DNA from: Labrys miyagiensis
GTDB taxonomy: Bacteria > Pseudomonadota > Alphaproteobacteria > Rhizobiales > Labraceae
Length of the DNA stretch: 64,000 nucleotides
Assembly: GCF_030160835.1 (NCBI RefSeq)
Contig: NZ_BSPC01000005.1
Span: forward strand, 124,001-188,000
Direction of reading: 5' to 3'
Under the pieces are notes generated by a model, which ran no database searches, was not told the origin of the DNA, and was given only the letters and a program-made list of their open reading frames with translations. Both the position numbers and the translations under genes were made by a program. Below are positions 31,578 through 40,431 of this stretch, piece after piece (within the stretch, counting starts at the first letter, position 1; every line of letters begins with the position of its first letter).

Positions 31578-32562
31578 TCCAGCCCCTCAAGAGCTCACGT
31601 ACCCGCATTTGATCGCCAGAAATCTTTGCCAAGGCTGGAAATGCCCGCTCAGCGAACGTAATTTGCTCAAGAAGCGATAATCTAGGTTCCGCCCCTAGCT
31701 TAGTCATGGCGTTCAACCAACTGAGAAGCTCTGCAGTCCCAGGTGGCTTCTCAAGACCAGCACTCTCACTGCGAGCGTGGAGGAGGAATTGGATGGCATC
31801 TCTAATTAACGTTGCTTCCTCATTAGTCCCCATTAACTCCGGTAAGCGCGAGGCTACAATTTCCTCAAGCCGAGAGCCCACCGGGAAAGGAATATCGTAA
31901 TAAATGCAGCGCCGCAGGAAAGCATCAGGAAGCGACTTTTCGGAGTTGTTCGTCATAAGAACAATCGGTGAATAATTTTCGTCCGCTTCAACACGCCTAT
32001 TTCCTAACTCCGGTATACGAAAGTACATACGTTCCAATTCATTAAGTATATCGTTAGCAAATTCGCGGGGCGCCTTTTCAACTTCGTCTATCAAAACAAC
32101 CGAGCGTCGCTTTCCAGGATGGCAGAACCCAGATGGCACAATATCGACAACAGTGTCTAGAGAATTGGTAAGCACAATCGCAGCGCCTAGAGCGCTATAA
32201 GTAATATATTCGTTAGGCGTGCCGGCGTCTGTACGAAGCTCCTTAGCAGTGAACCGGCCCAACGTATCATAATAATAGAACAGATCCTTAGCTTGTGAGG
32301 TAGATTTTGTTTCGAAGACTAGAGGCGGCTCAAGCCCAAGCTCCCAAGCAACGCTCCATGCGAGCACCGTCTTGCCAGTTCCGGGTTCACCAGTCACGAC
32401 CAGCGGTTGCCGCAATAACAAAGCCACATTCACGGCGTCCACTAAGCCAGGGTCAGCGAGGTACTTGTCCGGACGTTGGAAAGCAGACGTAGAAAGCGGA
32501 GGAAGCTCCAACGGCTGCGGTGGGTGTTGTTCGGACGGCGACTTGGGATAAAAATTGTTCAT
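31555..32562 (-). CDS. MoxR-family AAA+ ATPase
   Basis: A 335-residue AAA+ ATPase with Walker A GEPGTGKT (58-65), Walker B VVLIDE (155-160) followed by VEKAPREFANDILNELE, and sensor-1 PIVLMTNNSEKSLPDAFLRR. This is the MoxR/RavA-type arrangement; such ATPases act as chaperones for partner proteins with vWA domains. It overlaps the upstream STAND-like gene by 4 bp and the downstream membrane-protein gene by 23 bp, so the three are translationally coupled. All catalytic motifs look intact. Confidence 0.85.
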   Translation of the reverse strand: MNNFYPKSPSEQHPPQPLELPPLSTSAFQRPDKYLADPGLVDAVNVALLLRQPLVVTGEPGTGKTVLAWSVAWELGLEPPLVFETKSTSQAKDLFYYYDTLGRFTAKELRTDAGTPNEYITYSALGAAIVLTNSLDTVVDIVPSGFCHPGKRRSVVLIDEVEKAPREFANDILNELERMYFRIPELGNRRVEADENYSPIVLMTNNSEKSLPDAFLRRCIYYDIPFPVGSRLEEIVASRLPELMGTNEEATLIRDAIQFLLHARSESAGLEKPPGTAELLSWLNAMTKLGAEPRLSLLEQITFAERAFPALAKISGDQMRVRELLRGWNGGRSKI

Positions 32563-33629
32563 GGCGCGACCAAACGGACTGACTTATCTCTCAGTGCAAG
32601 CTTGACCGCTTCAGCAGTTTGATACATGGGCAGCGTGCGGTCCCCAATGCCAAACATGCTAAAGAGACGCCTACGTAAGAAATATCTCCTAACGTGGCGG
32701 CGCAACACCTCGCGATCCGCGTTGTCAACATATTCTCTGATCCATAGCTCGACGTCATCAAAACGCACGCTTCGTAGCCTTGGCAAAACATATGCTGATA
32801 ATGCGAATTCCGTCGAGATCGTCAGAGAGTTAATGTCCCGTCGCAAAATACTTAGCGCTCGTTGCCATCTCAGGCGACCAAAAAAGTCCGATGGGTATCC
32901 AATGCTGACAACGGTGATGATGGGGAAAGGCACTTTGGAGGGGTGTAACTCATTGAGCCAATGCAGCCAAGCTTCAACCAGGGTGGCCTGCGATGCGCTC
33001 CAATCACAAGCCTGCAATGCCACGTGGAAGAAGCAACTCGCACGTATATTCGCGAGCTTCTGCTCAACCATCGACGTGCTGGCGCCACTCCTTAGGCCAA
33101 GCATATCGTGAATTTGGTCTTTCATCCCGTCCAGTTGATTGACGGTACTTTGAAGGCTCTGATCTGAAAGCACATTGGCGCTCGGCCACTGCAAACTCCG
33201 GAAGAGGATAGCAGGCGGCAATCCATTAACATTGAGGATTGATGGAAGCCGGAGGTACAAAATTTGCTCTACGAAGCTGTCAAGGCAATCATCGTCACTG
33301 CCAATTGCGAAGAACGTGACAGGCTTGTTGAGTCCACGGTCAAATTGTCTCTGCAATGCTCCTGTTAAATACCGGAGCTGCTCCGCGCGATCAGTCAAAT
33401 ACGGTAACAGGCGAGGAGGGCGTGCCGACCCCAAGTCATTGTCGTCTGCTTGATATGCTTTTTCCGCGCCAACAAAGGCGTTTATAGTAATCTTGTCTCC
33501 ACCAATATTATCTCCACCAACGCTATCGCGGCCAACTACATCTCCACCACCGGTGCTGAGGCCACTGCGGTTGATCGAAATACCGGTTGGTTGAGAGCCA
33601 GCACTGATTTGAGCCATCTGAGTAACCAA
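32559..33629 (-). CDS. STAND-like protein without Walker A, N-terminal GD repeats
   Basis: A 356-residue protein. Residues about 26-46 are short glycine-aspartate repeats (GGGDVVGRDSVGGDNIGGD), a feature shared with the small protein encoded next upstream. The following region (LPYLTDRAEQLRYLTGAL ... KPVTFFAIGSDDDCLDSFVEQIL) is laid out like the start of a STAND NTPase, but the Gly-rich P-loop is replaced by GSDDDCLD, so nucleotide binding is doubtful. Comparable 'inactive STAND' proteins have been described beside MoxR and vWA proteins in NTPase-based conflict systems. The assignment is by architecture. Confidence 0.5.
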   Translation of the reverse strand: MVTQMAQISAGSQPTGISINRSGLSTGGGDVVGRDSVGGDNIGGDKITINAFVGAEKAYQADDNDLGSARPPRLLPYLTDRAEQLRYLTGALQRQFDRGLNKPVTFFAIGSDDDCLDSFVEQILYLRLPSILNVNGLPPAILFRSLQWPSANVLSDQSLQSTVNQLDGMKDQIHDMLGLRSGASTSMVEQKLANIRASCFFHVALQACDWSASQATLVEAWLHWLNELHPSKVPFPIITVVSIGYPSDFFGRLRWQRALSILRRDINSLTISTEFALSAYVLPRLRSVRFDDVELWIREYVDNADREVLRRHVRRYFLRRRLFSMFGIGDRTLPMYQTAEAVKLALRDKSVRLVAP

Positions 33630-33647
33630 TACTCAACCGAGTTGCTT

Positions 33648-34034
33648 TTACTTTAGATGGATTTTTTCAACTACGTATTTAGTTACCGGGCCCGTAAATG
33701 CAGCCAATATCGGTGATGCAAACATACTCACGACTCCACTCGCGGCCGCAGGCACCAGGTCAACAAGGCCTTCAACTAACTTGGCGACCAATGAATCGTT
33801 TGCGTCTCGTCCTTTAGCTGTCTCGTCTTTTAGGATCTGCAGTTTCGCCATAGCTTCAGCGCTATTGGCCGGATCGGCCGAACCTATTGTTTTCGAGACA
33901 GCAGCAAATAACTCTTCCAGTTGAGGCCGAGAAAGACTATCGACTTTATCCCTGCCAATGATATCACCTCCGCCAGTGATCACGGTTGCGTCCGAGATGA
34001 CGACACCTCCTCTTCCAGCTGAGTGCCCTTTCAT
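33648..34034 (-). CDS. Small GD-repeat protein with hydrophobic C-terminus
   Basis: A 128-residue first gene of the leftward operon, 18 bp before the STAND-like gene. The N-terminus VVISDATVITGGGDIIGRDKV is the same type of GD repeat as in the next gene. A helical middle section follows, then a hydrophobic segment LVDLVPAAASGVVSMFASPILAAFTG (about 92-117) that could insert in a membrane. The shared repeats suggest that the two proteins pair through them. A membrane-perturbing effector is one possibility; no function is established. Confidence 0.55.
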   Translation of the reverse strand: MKGHSAGRGGVVISDATVITGGGDIIGRDKVDSLSRPQLEELFAAVSKTIGSADPANSAEAMAKLQILKDETAKGRDANDSLVAKLVEGLVDLVPAAASGVVSMFASPILAAFTGPVTKYVVEKIHLK

Positions 34035-34867
34035 CGCTTCAGATCCTCGTCGTGATAACCCTTAGGGACAATACAATGAAAGGCGCTCGGCTTCCACCGC
34101 AAATCAACCATAGGCAGTGGCAGCCGGCAATTAACACGCGTTATAACAAACCACCGTAAGTCGCAGCAAAGCTTTAGTGTGTTAGGGCATTGTACCTTTA
34201 GCCAAAGTTGGTGTGTGGACGCGCTCGGCCCGACGCATTCTTTATGATTTTAACGACAAGAAGGGTTAGTGTTTTCCAGGAGGGCGGCCCGATTGATTCA
34301 TCTAGCTCCAGTAATACCCTGAAGGAGGGCCGACAATGCCAACCCGACACCGTACTATGGTCTGAAAGAGCCACTTAAAGCGATTACCCGCTGCTACACG
34401 ACTCTAGATGTCTGGAGGTTACAAGCCGGGGACATCCTATGATTATTCACGTTTTCCGAGTGAACTCCATTACCCAAACATCTCTGGTCTGATTACGTTT
34501 GCGTAAGGCGCAGGTCCGAAGTGAGCCTTTTATTGAGCGCTGTCTCCGACGTCCTTGAGGTCTCTTCAATTGGACGATGACGGTATTGATAAGCAGCCCC
34601 TCTTCTGCCCAACTCGGCGAGAGGCTCGTGGAGGTCTTTCTATGTGTCCAGCTGCATAAGCATTTGGCTGCGTTCGTTTTTCCGATTGTTGGAAATGGTA
34701 CCCCAATCCGGGACACCCACGAGACCGGCGCCAGCGCCGCCCGCTTAGCCCAAACGTGATCAAGTAGCCTTTCTGGTATCACCACGGCCCATGCGGCCCC
34801 CATCTTCCTAATTTCTCTATCTTTTTCGACAAGGTGCCTATAGCTGGACTAGGCGTGGAGGTGACCC
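34035..34867. other. Non-coding stretch between MoxR operon and integrase
   Basis: These 833 bp separate the leftward four-gene operon from the rightward integrase and so hold both promoters. The open frames present (for example 34,447-34,803, leftward, 118 codons) have no ribosome-binding site, no family resemblance and atypical composition; I do not support them. No att-like repeat was found here. Confidence 0.45.
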
Positions 34868-36037
34868 ATGCCAACGGTCCGACTGACGAAGCGCACGATC
34901 GAATCAATCCCCCTGACAGCGAGTGGGCAGACGCTCTATCGAGATACCGAGCTTCCCGGCTTCGGTCTCAGGGTGGGAACGCGCGCCAAGACATTCATTG
35001 CTGAGGGGCAGCTTCGCCGGCGCACCGCGAGGGTCACCATAGGGCGATATCCCATAATATCAGTGGAGGAAGCTCGGCGCCGCACTCTCGATGCCCTGGC
35101 TAACATGGGCCGCGGCGTAACGCCGGCCCAGGCAAAGAAGAGCAGCGAGGTACGCGACATTACGCTCGCCAAGGCCTTCGAGACCTTCTTCGAGGCCAAG
35201 ACAAATCTGTCGCCGGTGAGCGTCGACAACTATGAGCGGACCCCGCGGTTGTATCTTGCAGCCTGGCGCCGCAGACCACTGCGCGAGATAACCCGCGACA
35301 TGGTTCTCGCGCAGCATCGCAAGATCTCTCGGGAGCATGGCGCATTCTCGGCCAATGCGGCAATGCGGCATCTGCGGTCAGTCTACAACTTCATCGCCTC
35401 GCTCCACGAGGACCTTCCGCCAAACCCGGTCCAGGTTCTCTCCCGCACGAGATCTTGGTCGCCCGAGCGCCGCCGCCGCACCATGGTTGCGGCCCATCAA
35501 CTGCCGGCCTGGTGGGAGGCTGTGCAGACGGAGACCGATGACGCCCGCGACTTCCTCACAATCGCGCTTTTCACCGGCATGCGTCGAAACGAGATCGCTT
35601 CCCTAAGGTGGGAGGACGTTGACCTGATTGGGCAGACCCTGCATCTGCCGCGCACCAAAAATGGCGATCCCCTGATCCTGCCATTGTCTGGCTATCTTGC
35701 TGGCGTGATCGCTGCGCGTCGGGAGAGAGTTGGGCAGAGCGAGTGGGTGTTCCCGGGCAACGGTACCACCGGCCATCTTGTCGAGACGAAGAGCTTTGTG
35801 GCCCGGGTTGTGAAGGCGGCTGGAGTGCCATTCTCGCTGCACGACATGCGCCGCACCTTCATCACCATTGCCGAGAGCCTGGACATCCCTGCCTACGCCC
35901 TCAAGCGCCTGCTCAACCACAGAGCAGACGGCGATGTCACGGGCGGGTATATTGTTATGAGCGTCGACCGGCTGCGCGGGCCGGTGGAGCGGGCGGCGGA
36001 AAGGATATTGGAGATGGCGAGTGCGACGGCAAAATAA
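34868..36037 (+). CDS. int: Tyrosine-type site-specific integrase (P4/DUF4102 type)
   Basis: Recombinase that inserts and excises the island. In the 389-residue product the N-terminal ~80 residues (LPGFGLRVG ... SVEEARRR) form the arm-binding DUF4102-like domain, followed by a core-binding SAM-like domain and the catalytic domain. Catalytic residues by position are Arg239 (TGMRRNEI), Lys264, His325 and Arg328 (LHDMRRTF), His351 (LLNHRA) and Tyr361 (GGYIV), all present. GGAGGTG precedes the ATG. It lies 6.7 kb from the left end rather than adjacent to an att site, with the MoxR operon in between. Confidence 0.95.
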   Translation: MPTVRLTKRTIESIPLTASGQTLYRDTELPGFGLRVGTRAKTFIAEGQLRRRTARVTIGRYPIISVEEARRRTLDALANMGRGVTPAQAKKSSEVRDITLAKAFETFFEAKTNLSPVSVDNYERTPRLYLAAWRRRPLREITRDMVLAQHRKISREHGAFSANAAMRHLRSVYNFIASLHEDLPPNPVQVLSRTRSWSPERRRRTMVAAHQLPAWWEAVQTETDDARDFLTIALFTGMRRNEIASLRWEDVDLIGQTLHLPRTKNGDPLILPLSGYLAGVIAARRERVGQSEWVFPGNGTTGHLVETKSFVARVVKAAGVPFSLHDMRRTFITIAESLDIPAYALKRLLNHRADGDVTGGYIVMSVDRLRGPVERAAERILEMASATAK

Positions 36038-36698
36038 AACGCAGACAACGCCTGACGATGAAATGCCAAATTTCATACGTGATGACAACTATGACGGTCC
36101 CACCGGAAATTCGAATGATCCACGCGACAGCTTGTGGCTTGGCTTCGACGGGAAACTCGATATTGATCAGCTCCTATCCCTCGACCGTGATCCTAATGAT
36201 GCTCTTCGGCAAATTCTAACGGCTATTGTCCGGTGTCATTCCGCCGACAAATCGGCCTTTGAGATCGAGAGGAGGCTCGATGCAGCGATGGCGGCGGTAC
36301 TCTGCAAGACTGGTAAGCGTGGCCCAAAAAGCGGATTTGCTCGGGTTGAGAAAGCTCCCGTGCTTCATCGCGCAGCCGCTCTGTTCTACAGAAACCGTTT
36401 GAAGGGCGGCGATCCTGATTGGAAGTCTTGCATATGGGAAGCGCTTGATCAGAAAGAACGTAAAAGGCTCGGAGCTGACCCGGAGGATGAAAAATTCGCC
36501 AATTTTTATAAGGAGGCGATGAAGGTAATATCGACTGCACAAGACCAGAACCGTCAAATTTTCTGGGCCTCCGTCGAACCCGCAGATGCACACGAGCTTG
36601 AACTGAGCCTTCCCCAGTGGAGGTGGAGACAGGAGCGCATCGACGCCATACTTAACAACCTCCAGACACTTGGTGTGATTCCGCCAAACGTAGAATAG
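36021..36698 (+). CDS. Hypothetical protein overlapping integrase 3' end
   Basis: A 225-residue protein of unknown function. GTG 36,021 overlaps the integrase stop by 17 bp and has GGAG upstream; ATG 36,063 is an alternative. The sequence is hydrophilic and mostly helical, with no signal peptide or TM segment and no motif I recognise. Its place between int and the AlpA-like gene suggests a role in element maintenance. Confidence 0.6.
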   Translation: MRRQNKTQTTPDDEMPNFIRDDNYDGPTGNSNDPRDSLWLGFDGKLDIDQLLSLDRDPNDALRQILTAIVRCHSADKSAFEIERRLDAAMAAVLCKTGKRGPKSGFARVEKAPVLHRAAALFYRNRLKGGDPDWKSCIWEALDQKERKRLGADPEDEKFANFYKEAMKVISTAQDQNRQIFWASVEPADAHELELSLPQWRWRQERIDAILNNLQTLGVIPPNVE

Positions 36699-36788
36699 TC
36701 AAGGCGGGAGTTTCAGGGGAAATCACCCCTTTGCATCTGGGCGGATATGGCATGAATAGGAGGGCTCTTCATAACGAGGAGCCCTTCA

Positions 36789-37085
36789 ATGTTTCAGACA
36801 CGACCCAAGCCTCAGCTTCTCTCCGAGAAGGAGGCTGCCGCACTTCTACGCGTCTCTGGTTCGACGCTTCGCCGCTGGCGCAGCCAGGGCATTGGCCCTG
36901 CGTACATTCGCGTGGGTGGCAAGCTCGGCGGTGCCATACGGTACCGCGAGAGCGACCTGCTGAGCTGGCTTTCCAGCAATACGGTCGGTGCATCGACAAT
37001 TTGCGAAGATGGCTTCTCTCGCGAATCTGCGTTTGCTAGCCAGTCCCGGTCAGCCTCTTTCGTAACCCGTAAGAGTGGGGGTTGA
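36789..37085 (+). CDS. AlpA/excisionase-like helix-turn-helix protein
   Basis: A 98-residue protein with a MerR/AlpA-type winged HTH: LLSEKEAAALLRVSGSTLRRWRSQGIGPAYIRVGG ... IRYRESDLLSWL, followed by a polar tail. Such proteins regulate integrase genes or act as excisionases in P4-like satellites and integrative elements. It lies 3 bp before the replication gene, so the two are co-translated. Confidence 0.8.
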   Translation: MFQTRPKPQLLSEKEAAALLRVSGSTLRRWRSQGIGPAYIRVGGKLGGAIRYRESDLLSWLSSNTVGASTICEDGFSRESAFASQSRSASFVTRKSGG

Positions 37086-37088
37086 GCT

Positions 37089-39026
37089 ATGGCCCTCGGT
37101 CTCACTGCTGAGGCGATAGCATACGCCCTCGAAAAGCCGTCCCGCAGCGGTCGCGGCTTCGTGGCGTGCTGCCCCGCCCATGATGACAAAAAGCCCTCCC
37201 TCTATCTCGCGGATGGTGCTGACGGCGGTCTTATTCGGAAATGTCGCGCTGGATGCTCGACTGCGGAAGTCGACGAGGCGCTCAAGCGCCTGGGATTGTG
37301 GGAACCCCGCCCAATCGATCGAACCGAAAGAAAAAAGGGCCGAGTGCCCTCGCCTGATTTCAATAGCGCCCAAATTGTTCCAGAGGCCGCGCCGCCGCCC
37401 GATTGGCGAAAAATCTTCGGCAGAGAGCCCACGAAGGTGTACTCCTATCGTAATGAGGCCGGCGCTCTTCTTCACTTTGTTGCCCGCTTTGATGAATCGG
37501 ACGGGCGAAAGGACTTCCGACCGCTGGTCTGGACTCACAATGGTACCGGCGATGGGAAATGGCTGTCTCGGGCCTACAATTCACCTCGCCCGCTTTACGG
37601 GCTTGTTGATCTCGCGGAGGCGCCCGGCAAGCCTGTGCTGATCGTGGAGGGAGAGAAAGCTGCGGATGCGGCAAGATCCATCTTTCCCGAGTGCGTTGTC
37701 TTGTCTTGGTCCGGCGGCGCGGGTGCGGTAAATAAGGCAGATTGGCGACCTCTAAAAGGCCGACAGGTAACGCTTTGGCCGGATAACGACGATGCAGGCC
37801 GCGCCGCGATGTCTCAAGTCGCCATAACGCTCAGGGCAGTTGGCGCCCAGCGCGTCGTCCTCGTGCCAGTGCCGAAGGATAATCTGCCCGAGAAGTGGGA
37901 CTTGGCCGACCATGCGCCTAGCGTTGTTGATTTGGACGCCTTACTCGCAGCTGCAACCGACGCCAATCCTGGGCTTCGGGCGCACATCCTAACGTCACAG
38001 CAGCTAAAGGCGCTGCATGTCCCCGATCGCGACTGGATCGTGAGGCCGTTCTTGTCCACTTCGAGCCTCAACATGATTTACGCAGCACGCGGTATCGGGA
38101 AGACGTGGCTAGCGCTAAGCGTCGCAATCGCAGTTGCCTATGGCACCGACTTTGTCTGCTATCAGGTGCCAAAGTCTCGGATAGTTCTCTATATAGATGG
38201 CGAGATGGCACTTGCCGACCTCAAATCGCGTGTCAGTGCGCTTGATCCTGGCGATTCCGAAAATCTCCTGCTCTTGCCCTCTGAACGTCTGTTTTTGTCG
38301 GACAAGCCACTCAATATTAACGCTGAAGAAGATCAGAAGCGGATCGCGGAAGTGCTGGTGGCACTTTCCAAAGAAGGGCGGCGACCAGATCTCATCATCC
38401 TGGACAATTTGTCGTCGCTATCGGCCGGTATCGACGAAAATGACAACACAGCGCTCGATTCGCTTCTCAGGTGGCTAACGAACCTTCGCCATCAAGGATA
38501 CGCAATCCTTCTTGTGCACCACGCCGGCAAGTCAGGCGACCAGCGCGGCGCATCAAGGCGAGAAGATCTGCTGGACACCTCAATTAAGTTGTCGCGGCCA
38601 GAGGTGCCCACGCAGAGGAAACGAAGCGACGAGCGAAACGAGGACGAGTACGATCGCACGGGAGCGTATTTCAAATTGGAATTCCCGAAAACTCGTAATA
38701 TACGGCCAATGCCAGACGAGCTTGCCATGAGCCTGATCCCAGGCGAGGATGGGCTTCTGATTTGGAAGACGTCAGAGAATTTAACCGCGACGGCCGCTGA
38801 CAAATTGTTGCGCACAATCGCACGCCGACATCCCCGTACTCAGGCAGATCTTAGTGAGAAAGCCGGCTTAACAGCAGGTCGTATCAGCCAGCTCTGTAAG
38901 GAACTCCGAGAGCGCGGCGATTTATCGGAAGACCTCAGCATTACCCGCGAAGGCCGTCAAAGGTTGATTGAGATCTGGCCAGACCTGGAGACCGAACTTT
39001 TTCGTCAGGACGATTTTCCGATCTGA
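37089..39026 (+). CDS. Toprim/RecA-like replication protein (primase-helicase type)
   Basis: A 645-residue multidomain protein. N-terminal zinc-finger cysteines lie in ACCPAHDDKKPSL and CRAGC (CHC2 type). A Toprim domain follows, with IVEGEKAADA (Glu) and LWPDNDDAGR (the DxD motif). A RepA/DnaB-like RecA-fold ATPase has ARGIGKT at 333-339 and a Walker B in DLIILDNLSSL, and the C-terminus is a winged helix (LSEKAGLTAGRISQLCKELRERG). Primase-like Toprim plus helicase suggests autonomous or phage-helper-dependent replication of the excised element, as in P4-like satellites. Confidence 0.82.
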   Translation: MALGLTAEAIAYALEKPSRSGRGFVACCPAHDDKKPSLYLADGADGGLIRKCRAGCSTAEVDEALKRLGLWEPRPIDRTERKKGRVPSPDFNSAQIVPEAAPPPDWRKIFGREPTKVYSYRNEAGALLHFVARFDESDGRKDFRPLVWTHNGTGDGKWLSRAYNSPRPLYGLVDLAEAPGKPVLIVEGEKAADAARSIFPECVVLSWSGGAGAVNKADWRPLKGRQVTLWPDNDDAGRAAMSQVAITLRAVGAQRVVLVPVPKDNLPEKWDLADHAPSVVDLDALLAAATDANPGLRAHILTSQQLKALHVPDRDWIVRPFLSTSSLNMIYAARGIGKTWLALSVAIAVAYGTDFVCYQVPKSRIVLYIDGEMALADLKSRVSALDPGDSENLLLLPSERLFLSDKPLNINAEEDQKRIAEVLVALSKEGRRPDLIILDNLSSLSAGIDENDNTALDSLLRWLTNLRHQGYAILLVHHAGKSGDQRGASRREDLLDTSIKLSRPEVPTQRKRSDERNEDEYDRTGAYFKLEFPKTRNIRPMPDELAMSLIPGEDGLLIWKTSENLTATAADKLLRTIARRHPRTQADLSEKAGLTAGRISQLCKELRERGDLSEDLSITREGRQRLIEIWPDLETELFRQDDFPI

Positions 39027-39790
39027 GCCATAGGGGATACGTCTAGAAGCAAATCGCTTTCCAGTTTTTTATAGTTGTGAAGGGCAGAGTTTATGGTTTA
39101 ACCCGCTTTAGCGGTTAAACCTAAACCCGGTAGTTTAAGAAGAGCGCGACGTAAATCCACTCGCTGCGTATGCAGCATCATCGTGTTGCTTCAGGCAAGT
39201 AGGTAACCACTTCCAAGCCTCATGACTAGCCGACTAGCTCGTGGATGGGGCCATCGCCTCGACTTCAACTCCAAGGCGTCATGCCTCTTCGCAATGCACC
39301 AAAGTTGTCTATCGGGTCTGCGATGCTGCGACGCCCCACGCCTCCGCCTTTTCAGGCCTGGCTTTCGCACGATGCCGGACACCAGCGCGAACGGGAGTGT
39401 GTTCCAGGGCTATCTCGCTGTGAGCCCACGTCAGGGTCACGTCGGGCTGCGCCATAGCTTGAGGGCATCAAATTTTCGAGGTGTCGCGACGGGGCGGCGT
39501 CGGCCGCGGCTATAGGGGTATAGCGGCGCGGCCGGCCGAGGGCCTCCAGCGGCTCTCCCAGGGCCGGCCAGAGGGCGACTATTCGGGGTAGCGCGCCGAT
39601 AAGGTCGAGGGCTAACGATCGTGGGGGCCGGCCGGCCGGTCCATCGGGTGGGCTATGCGCGGTACCTCTTGCTTACGCCGTGTCTTCCTTTCCTGGGCGT
39701 CGTCATGGACCCCCGCGCGAATCGGCAGAATGATGCAGGGGTCAACTCGCCGCCGGCCTACGCGGAACGTCGAGATGCGGCAGCCAAAAC
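39027..39790. other. 764-bp non-coding stretch after the replication gene
   Basis: No open frame here has a credible start, composition or family. The 5' part is A+T-rich and contains a hairpin at 39,095-39,121; the part from about 39,480 to 39,640 is very G+C-rich with repeated GGCCGGCC. An origin of replication beside the primase-helicase gene is one possible use; decayed genes are another. Confidence 0.4.
39095..39121. repeat. GGTTTAACC hairpin downstream of replication gene
   Basis: GGTTTAACC (39,095-39,103) and GGTTAAACC (39,113-39,121) are exact inverted repeats; inner CGC/GCG pairs extend the stem with one bulged base. No T run follows immediately, so it could be a terminator-like or origin-like structure. 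Confidence 0.45.
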
Positions 39791-40342
39791 CTATGCGTTC
39801 TTGACGATCGAGCCAGCCAACAGCTCGGCGAAAGCCCAGTTTCCTCGATACTGCTGCCATTTTTGGCGGTAGCCGTGAGCCAGGCGACCGGCGGTGCCAT
39901 CGATCCAGAGGTTTCGCTGATTGCCATCCTTGCGGGCCTCGCCGTTCCTCTTGGACCCCGAGATGTAGGTAGCGTGGTTTCGGCGAAGCTCCTCCTCAAC
40001 AATCATCGCTGGAACGTTGTAGATCTCGTAACCGCCCGCTGGCAGGAAACTCACCGCGGCGACATAGTCATCCCGATCTCCCTCAGCGAGGCCAAGCAAG
40101 ATCGCGCCGCTGGCCTTGGCTGACCATCGGAAGCAGTCCGTGCTGGGGCCCTTCGCCTTGACCCTCAGCTTGATCGACCGGCCGCCCCTTGTAGCAAAGA
40201 GGTCCCAGCCTGCGGAGTTGTTGGTGGTGGCATTGAAGTTGCCCACGTACCAGCCCCGAGCAATAAGCTCCAGCTCGACGACGAGCTCGCCCATGCGACC
40301 GATGCGCTGGCTGTCGAGGAGGTCAGGGTCGATGACGAGCAT
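39791..40342 (-). CDS. PD-(D/E)XK nuclease-like protein
   Basis: ATG 40,342 gives 183 residues. The segment GRMGELVVELELIARGWYV ... NNSAGWDLFA ... IKLRVKAKG matches the PD-(D/E)XK core layout: a helix with Glu, then the Asp of GWDL, then the Val-Lys-Ala strand. Proteins like this include DUF4365-type and restriction endonuclease-like domains; the second acidic residue is less clear because RSIKLRVKA has no Glu before the Lys. It is divergent from a small XRE regulator, an arrangement typical of restriction or toxin genes. Confidence 0.5.
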   Translation of the reverse strand: MLVIDPDLLDSQRIGRMGELVVELELIARGWYVGNFNATTNNSAGWDLFATRGGRSIKLRVKAKGPSTDCFRWSAKASGAILLGLAEGDRDDYVAAVSFLPAGGYEIYNVPAMIVEEELRRNHATYISGSKRNGEARKDGNQRNLWIDGTAGRLAHGYRQKWQQYRGNWAFAELLAGSIVKNA

Positions 40343-40431
40343 CCAGAACACCGCTCCGAATATCCCAAAATGGGATAATCCCGATCGAGGATTATCAGCG
40401 GTCGTGCCCAGTTTCAAGATCAACGGCACGG

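Noticed and set aside
34447-34803. Leftward 118-codon open frame between the MoxR operon and the integrase
   Set aside because: No ribosome-binding site, no recognisable domain, and basic low-information composition.
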